Origin: Ferruginibacter sp.
GTDB taxonomy: Bacteria; Bacteroidota; Bacteroidia; Chitinophagales; Chitinophagaceae
Length of the DNA stretch: 10,903 nt
Reading direction: 5' to 3'
NCBI GenBank assembly: GCA_018057635.1
Contig: JAGPDJ010000046.1
Coordinates: 1 to 10,903 of the forward strand
The notes under the pieces are model-generated. The model saw only the letters and a list, made by a program, of their open reading frames with translations. It made no database searches and was not told where the DNA came from. The position numbers were made by a program, and so were the translations under genes. Shown here piece after piece: positions 7,613 through 10,903 of the stretch (the first letter of the stretch is position 1; each line of letters starts with the position of its first letter).

Positions 7613-7628
7613 AGCACAGATTTAGTGG

Positions 7629-7636
7629 CAAAACTA
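7629..7636 (-). promoter_or_regulatory. Candidate -7 promoter box for the nitroreductase operon
   Basis: On the minus strand this reads TAGTTTTG, a perfect fit to the Bacteroidota -7 consensus TAnnTTTG, ending 16 bases before the ATG at 7610-7612. The -33 element is poor: TTTA (plus-strand 7653-7656), 16 bases away, is the nearest candidate. A transcript from here would have a leader of roughly ten bases. Confidence 0.4.
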
Positions 7637-7979
7637 TCCAATTGGAAAGTTGTAAATACTGATCATGATCAAGCAGGAAAATGGAATTGCTCATGCAATA
7701 ACCTGCGATATAGTATGTGGATTGGATTTTAGCAGGCAAGTCAATCACTGATATATTGGTAGTTTAAAGTGCAATCCCAAAAAATAAATAAAGCAATGCT
7801 GAAACTGATAAAAATGAAGAAATTTAATATTGATATTCATTCAATTACATAAAATAAACGTCTTTATCAAATATTAAAATTCTGCCTTGGAAGAGTATTT
7901 TTATTCATTGTCATACCTATTTGAGCCGTCAAATTACATGCAATATTTCACATTTAAATAATCACCCGGAGAATATTTT

Positions 7980-8010
7980 TTTGTTCATTTGAATTAAACC
8001 GTTATTTTTA
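7980..8010 (+). promoter_or_regulatory. Candidate promoter of the LacI-family regulator
   Basis: TTTG at 7980-7983 is followed after 19 bases by TATTTTTA at 8003-8010, which fits the Bacteroidota TTTG / TAnnTTTG pair except for the last base. The predicted transcription start near 8017 falls inside the palindrome at 8007-8028, so a bound repressor would cover the -7 box and the start point. Confidence 0.4.
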
Positions 8011-8028
8011 TGCAAACGATTGCATAAA
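8007..8028. promoter_or_regulatory. LacI-family operator palindrome (probable autoregulation site)
   Basis: The core TGCAAACGATTGCA (8011-8024) is an inverted repeat centred on a CpG, as in most LacI-family operators. It extends outward as TTTA...TAAA to a 22-bp palindrome in which 10 of 11 positions per half-site match. It overlaps the proposed -7 box and ends two bases before the TTG start of the LacI-type gene. The regulator's hinge segment (NNVASSLRLS, 51-60) keeps the leucine that inserts at a central CpG in this family. Confidence 0.65.
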
Positions 8029-8029
8029 C

Positions 8030-9052
8030 TTGAGCTTTACAGTCACCATCGCTGATATCGCAAAAAAGCTGAATACCACGTCAGCTACCGTTTCCCGTGC
8101 ATTAAACAACCATCCTGCCATTAGTGAAAAAACAAGAAAAAAAGTATTAAAAATTGCGGAAAAACTCAATTACCGCCGCAACAATGTAGCTTCTTCCCTA
8201 AGGCTAAGCAAAACAGGCATCATTGGTGTAATTATTCCCAGCGCCGAAATCAATTTCTTTGGATCAGTAGTACATGGTATTGAAAGCATAGCAAATATGA
8301 ATGGCTATAATGTACTGATCTACCAGTCAAACGAATCCATGGAACATGAAAAAAAAGGGATCGAAACCCTGCTCAACGCAAGGGTTGATGGCATCATGGT
8401 TTCTATGGCAAAGGAAACAATTGATTATTCACATTTCCTGGAGGCAAAAAATGCAAAGGTCCCGATCGTATTCTTCGACAGGGCCAATGATGAATTGCAA
8501 ATTGATTCTGTTGTAATAAATGACTACAAAGGAGCATACATAGCAACCCAACATTTAATAGACCAGGGATATAAACACATTGCACACATATCCGGGCCAC
8601 TGCATATCAGCATTTTTAAAGCAAGGCTGGAAGGTTACCGGGCAGCTTTAAAAACAAATGGATTGAAGTACAATAAAACCTTTGTTGTTCCCGGGGATGT
8701 ATCCATAGAATCTGGCAGAAATTCACTGCGTAGATTATTAAAACTCGCTCAGCCTCCTGATGCAGTTTTTGCAGTGGAAGATTTTACGGCACTGGGTGTT
8801 ATAAAAGAATTGAAAGAACAAAATATCTGCATTCCAGGGGATTTTGGTGTGATAGGTTTTGCCAATGAACATTTTGGTGAACATATTACACCATCTCTGT
8901 CAACTATTGACCAGCAAACAGTGAATATGGGTAAGGAAGCATTTAACCTGATGCTGAATCTTATTAAAAACAAAGGAAACAAAAATAATAAACCACAAAA
9001 AATAACATTAGAACCGGTTCCTGTTTTCAGGGATTCAACTGATAGGTTATAA
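8030..9052 (+). CDS. LacI-family transcriptional regulator of the galactan locus
   Basis: This is a 340-residue LacI/GalR-type repressor. The helix-turn-helix is at about 5-30 (VTIADIAKKLNTTSATVSRAL), followed by the hinge helix around 51-60. A periplasmic-binding-protein-like effector domain runs to the end (IIGVIIPSAEINFFGSVVHG at 64-83, FFDRANDE at 148-155, GYKHIAHISGP at 180-190, PDAVFAVEDFTALG at 243-256, STIDQQ at 291-296). Length and architecture are typical and complete. The start is TTG at 8030: no ATG lies in frame between the upstream stop at 7955-7957 and the HTH, and TTG gives the usual short lead-in before the HTH. Directly upstream lies a palindromic operator, implying self-repression. 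It precedes GH53 and GH2 genes on the same strand, so its effector is probably galactose, a galacto-oligosaccharide or a derivative (inference). Confidence 0.9.
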   Translation: MSFTVTIADIAKKLNTTSATVSRALNNHPAISEKTRKKVLKIAEKLNYRRNNVASSLRLSKTGIIGVIIPSAEINFFGSVVHGIESIANMNGYNVLIYQSNESMEHEKKGIETLLNARVDGIMVSMAKETIDYSHFLEAKNAKVPIVFFDRANDELQIDSVVINDYKGAYIATQHLIDQGYKHIAHISGPLHISIFKARLEGYRAALKTNGLKYNKTFVVPGDVSIESGRNSLRRLLKLAQPPDAVFAVEDFTALGVIKELKEQNICIPGDFGVIGFANEHFGEHITPSLSTIDQQTVNMGKEAFNLMLNLIKNKGNKNNKPQKITLEPVPVFRDSTDRL

Positions 9053-9310
9053 CCGCAGAGACGCAAAGACGCTGAGATCAAATAAACACAGTGTCTCCCA
9101 GAATAACCGCGGAGACGCAAAGACGCTGAGATAAGATATACTCTGCGACTCCCCGCCTCTGCGGTAAAAAATAAAAACCACGGAGACCCAAAGACGCTGA
9201 GTGCTATTTATTCACTGCGCCTTCCCGTCTCAACGGCAAAATAAATAATAACTGCAGAGACGCATAGACGATGAGGTCAAATAAAAACTGCGTCTCCCCG
9301 CCTCTGCGGT
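9051..9310. repeat. Four tandem imperfect hairpin repeats (CGCAGAGACG type)
   Basis: Four modules of about 50-70 bp each have a left arm like CCGCAGAGACGCAAAGACGC (about 9053-9076, 9106-9130, 9177-9201, 9251-9275). Three have a complementary right arm like CTCCCCGCCTCTGCGGT (9141-9165, 9213-9238, 9288-9310); the first right arm is truncated (about 9088-9102). In the fourth module GCAGAG, CG and AGACG pair with their partners around an AT-rich loop. The array starts at the lacI-type stop codon (TAA 9050-9052) and ends 14 bases before the GH53 start. No T-run follows the hairpins on the plus strand, so they are not classical terminators. They resemble dispersed REP-like palindromic repeats and may affect mRNA stability or readthrough. 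Confidence 0.8.
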
Positions 9311-9324
9311 AAAAATAAATAAAA

Positions 9325-10356
9325 ATGAAAATGATCCACTTACTTTTCCAATTATGCCTGTTGGTAGCTTTCCCTGCTTGTAAAAAATCCGGTTCAGACA
9401 ACCCTGTAAACCCTGTTATTCCAACAACTCCCTTTTTTGCAAAAGGCGCTGATATAAGCTGGCTTACAGAAATGGAATCTGCTGGAATTAAATTTTACAA
9501 TGCCAGCGGTACACAAACAGAAGGTATGCAGTTATTAAAAAGTATTGGACTGAATACCATCCGGCTGAGGGTATGGGTAAACCCCACAGATGGCTGGTGT
9601 AACAAAGCCGATGTTCTTGCAAAAGCAACCCGGGCAAAAAACCTGGGCATGAAAATTCTAATTAATTTTCATTACAGTGATACATGGGCTGATCCAGGCA
9701 ATCAGACCAAACCTGCAGCCTGGGCAGCAATGAATATAGCCGGATTAGAAGATGCAGTTTACACTCATACGGCAGACGTAATGAATGCACTAAAAACAAA
9801 CGGCATAACTCCTGATTGGGTTCAGGTGGGCAATGAAACCAATAATGGCATGTTATGGCCCGAAGGCAAAGCTTCTATTAATATGGACTATTATGCCAGA
9901 TTTTTTAAAGCCGGTTATAATGCCGTAAAAGCTGTAAGCCCAACCTCCAAAGTGATGGTACACATTTCCAATGGTTATGATAATTCGCTCTTTCGCTGGA
10001 ACCTGGACGGGTTAAAAAACAATGGTGCGGCCTGGGATGTGATCGGCATGTCCTTATATCCAACAGCTTCCAACTGGTCATCCTTAAATGATCAATGCAT
10101 GACAAACATGAATGATATGCTTACCAGGTTTGGGTCGGAGATCATGATCTGTGAAGTAGGCATGAGCTGGGACCAGCCTGCTGCCTGCAATGCTTTTATC
10201 GCTGACATCATCAGTAAAAATAAATCCCTGCCCAATAATAAGGGAATTGGCGTTTTATACTGGGAGCCACAAGCTTATAATAACTGGAAAGGATATACGC
10301 TTGGCGCATTTGATAATTCAGGTAAGCCAACAGCTGCATTGAATGCTTTCAACTGA
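9325..10356 (+). CDS. GH53 endo-beta-1,4-galactanase, lipoprotein
   Basis: This 343-residue glycoside hydrolase family 53 enzyme is predicted to cleave internal beta-1,4-galactosyl links in galactan or type I arabinogalactan side chains of pectin. An N-terminal signal with lipobox (VAFPAC, acylated Cys19) and a short NPVNPVIPTTP linker point to a membrane-anchored lipoprotein. The TIM-barrel domain starts at GADISWLTEMESAG (41-54). It includes RLRVWVNP (80-87), NFHYSDTWADPGNQ (114-127), the acid/base Glu171 in VQVGNE, and the nucleophile Glu277 in ICEVGMSW. It ends WKGYTLGAFDNSGKPTAALNAF, the usual end of a single-domain enzyme. ATG 9325 is the chosen start, and ATG 9331 is also possible. No promoter is obvious between the hairpin array and the start. 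The stop is TGA at 10354-10356, with a GH2 gene 56 bp downstream, probably in the same operon. Confidence 0.92.
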   Translation: MKMIHLLFQLCLLVAFPACKKSGSDNPVNPVIPTTPFFAKGADISWLTEMESAGIKFYNASGTQTEGMQLLKSIGLNTIRLRVWVNPTDGWCNKADVLAKATRAKNLGMKILINFHYSDTWADPGNQTKPAAWAAMNIAGLEDAVYTHTADVMNALKTNGITPDWVQVGNETNNGMLWPEGKASINMDYYARFFKAGYNAVKAVSPTSKVMVHISNGYDNSLFRWNLDGLKNNGAAWDVIGMSLYPTASNWSSLNDQCMTNMNDMLTRFGSEIMICEVGMSWDQPAACNAFIADIISKNKSLPNNKGIGVLYWEPQAYNNWKGYTLGAFDNSGKPTAALNAFN

Positions 10357-10385
10357 TGTATGATCGATGATGTATGATGTATGAT
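10355..10385. repeat. Short direct repeats GATGTATGAT at the GH53 stop
   Basis: GATGTATGAT occurs at 10355-10364, 10369-10378 and 10376-10385. The last two overlap, and the first includes two bases of the GH53 stop codon. It is a small, low-complexity direct repeat with no evident function. Confidence 0.6.
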
Positions 10386-10394
10386 TTAAAACAG

Positions 10395-10404
10395 TAAACG
10401 ATTA
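10395..10404. promoter_or_regulatory. Possible second LacI-type operator half-core upstream of the GH2 gene
   Basis: TAAACGATTA is a small palindrome centred on CpG and contains AAACGATT, identical to the core of the palindrome at 8011-8024. The flanks (CAGT...AAAA) lack the outer TGCA...TGCA arms, so it would be a weak site at best. It lies nine bases before the GH2 start at 10413. Confidence 0.25.
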
Positions 10405-10412
10405 AAAAGACC

Positions 10413-10903
10413 ATGAAATACTATTTATCAATACTGCTGTTATTTGCTGCCAGTTTTTCAAATGCTCAGCGTAAGCGAATCAACTTTGACGATAACTGGA
10501 CATTTGCATTAGGCCATGCCAATGACCCGTTGAAAGATTTTAAATTCAGCATGGTAAACATATTTGCTAAATCAGGTGCAGCAGTCGGCACTCCCATAGA
10601 AACAAAATTCAATGACAGTAACTGGCGAAAGCTTAATCTTCCACACGACTGGGCAGTTGAGCTTCCCTTTGAATATTCTCCTGATTTTGATGTACAATCT
10701 CACGGGTATAAACCTGTTGGTGGTGCATATCCTGAAACCAGTATTGGCTGGTACAGGAAAAAATTTATGGTACCGGTAACAGATTCAGGACAACGATTTC
10801 AAATACAATTCGACGGTGTTTTCAGAGATGCCTGCTTTTGGATAAATGGTTTTTACCTTGGCAATAACAAAAGCGGGTATGTTGGTGCATCATATGACAT
10901 TAC
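10413..10903 (+). CDS. GH2-family beta-galactosidase, N-terminal part (cut by the right window edge)
   Basis: The frame is open from the ATG at 10413 to the window end, 163 complete codons. Residues 1-18 form a signal peptide (KYYLSILLLFAASFSNA, probable cleavage before Gln19), so the enzyme is exported. The mature part is the start of the GH2 jelly-roll sugar-binding domain: INFDDNWTFALG (23-34), WRKLNLPHDWAVE with the typical LPHDW, SIGWYRKKF, and FDGVFRDACFWINGFYLGNNKSGY. This set is typical of exported Bacteroidota beta-galactosidases of roughly 800 or more residues. The TIM barrel with its catalytic glutamates lies beyond the edge, so beta-galactosidase is inferred from the N-terminal signature and the neighbouring GH53. 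It would release galactose from the oligosaccharides made by the galactanase. Confidence 0.85.
   Translation, partial: MKYYLSILLLFAASFSNAQRKRINFDDNWTFALGHANDPLKDFKFSMVNIFAKSGAAVGTPIETKFNDSNWRKLNLPHDWAVELPFEYSPDFDVQSHGYKPVGGAYPETSIGWYRKKFMVPVTDSGQRFQIQFDGVFRDACFWINGFYLGNNKSGYVGASYDI

Larger units (their letters stand above)
7613..8029. other. Intergenic region between divergent nitroreductase and lacI-type genes
   Basis: These 417 AT-rich bases hold no credible gene. The only frames are short, have no recognisable motifs and overlap the nitroreductase start. What can be supported is the nitroreductase promoter box at 7629-7636, a lacI-type promoter at 7980-8010 and the palindromic operator at 8007-8028. 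The stretch 7740-7975 shows nothing I can interpret. Confidence 0.6.

Noticed and set aside
7536..7748. Small minus-strand gene upstream of the nitroreductase
   Set aside because: It overlaps the well-supported nitroreductase start and promoter box, and its composition shows no motif.
8010..8029. ATG at 8010 as start of the LacI-type protein
   Set aside because: It is out of frame with the HTH and meets a stop after five codons. The TTG at 8030 is in frame.
8749..9120. Minus-strand 123-codon frame across the lacI 3' end and the repeats
   Set aside because: It is antisense to the conserved LacI effector domain, and its start lies in the hairpin repeats. No protein motif.
9051..9310. CRISPR array
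   Set aside because: The repeats are imperfect, each module is itself an inverted repeat, spacers are short and AT-rich, and there are no cas genes.
9051..9310. Rho-independent terminator of the lacI-type gene
   Set aside because: The hairpins are followed by A-rich, not T-rich, sequence on the plus strand.

Overview
The window looks like chromosomal DNA of a Bacteroidota bacterium, probably a Chitinophagaceae-like member. The coding sequence is moderately AT-rich and start codons lack Shine-Dalgarno sequences. Two or three upstream regions carry matches to the Bacteroidota promoter (TTTG near -33, TAnnTTTG near -7). The enzyme families also fit: galactan-degrading GH53 and GH2 enzymes, an Acg-type nitroreductase and a DUF6544-like membrane protein. 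This placement is inference, because no rRNA or marker gene is present.

Left part (1-4006, minus strand): an NAD-dependent molybdenum formate dehydrogenase locus. The fused NuoE/NuoF-type diaphorase subunit (2354-4006) is transcribed towards the catalytic subunit (1794 down to the left edge). The catalytic frame is broken by an in-frame TGA at 85-87 and then stays open to the window edge. A small four-helix-bundle (S23/IVP-type) gene at 1927-2304 sits between the two subunits. It is bracketed by GGCAGT-type repeats in opposite orientation, as if a cassette had been inserted into the operon. Divergent from the operon, across a 249-bp intergenic region, is a cysteine synthase-like PLP enzyme (4256-5317).

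Middle part (5376-7612, minus strand): a two-gene unit with an FMN-dependent Acg-family nitroreductase upstream and a four-TM DUF6544-like protein downstream. It has a good promoter candidate at 7629-7636. The 417 bp at 7613-8029 hold no credible gene, only promoter and operator signals.

Right part (8030-10903, plus strand): a carbohydrate locus. A LacI-family regulator starts at a TTG two bases after a 22-bp near-perfect palindrome with a central CpG, which is a likely autoregulatory operator. It is followed by four tandem imperfect hairpin repeats (9051-9310), then a GH53 endo-beta-1,4-galactanase lipoprotein and a GH2 beta-galactosidase cut by the right edge. Together these suggest regulated breakdown of beta-1,4-galactan to galactose. 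The core of the palindrome recurs just upstream of the GH2 gene.

I see no convincing wholly new system. The most notable points are the premature TGA in the formate dehydrogenase, the repeat-bracketed four-helix cassette inside the operon, the hairpin array between regulator and galactanase, and the operator abutting the TTG start.
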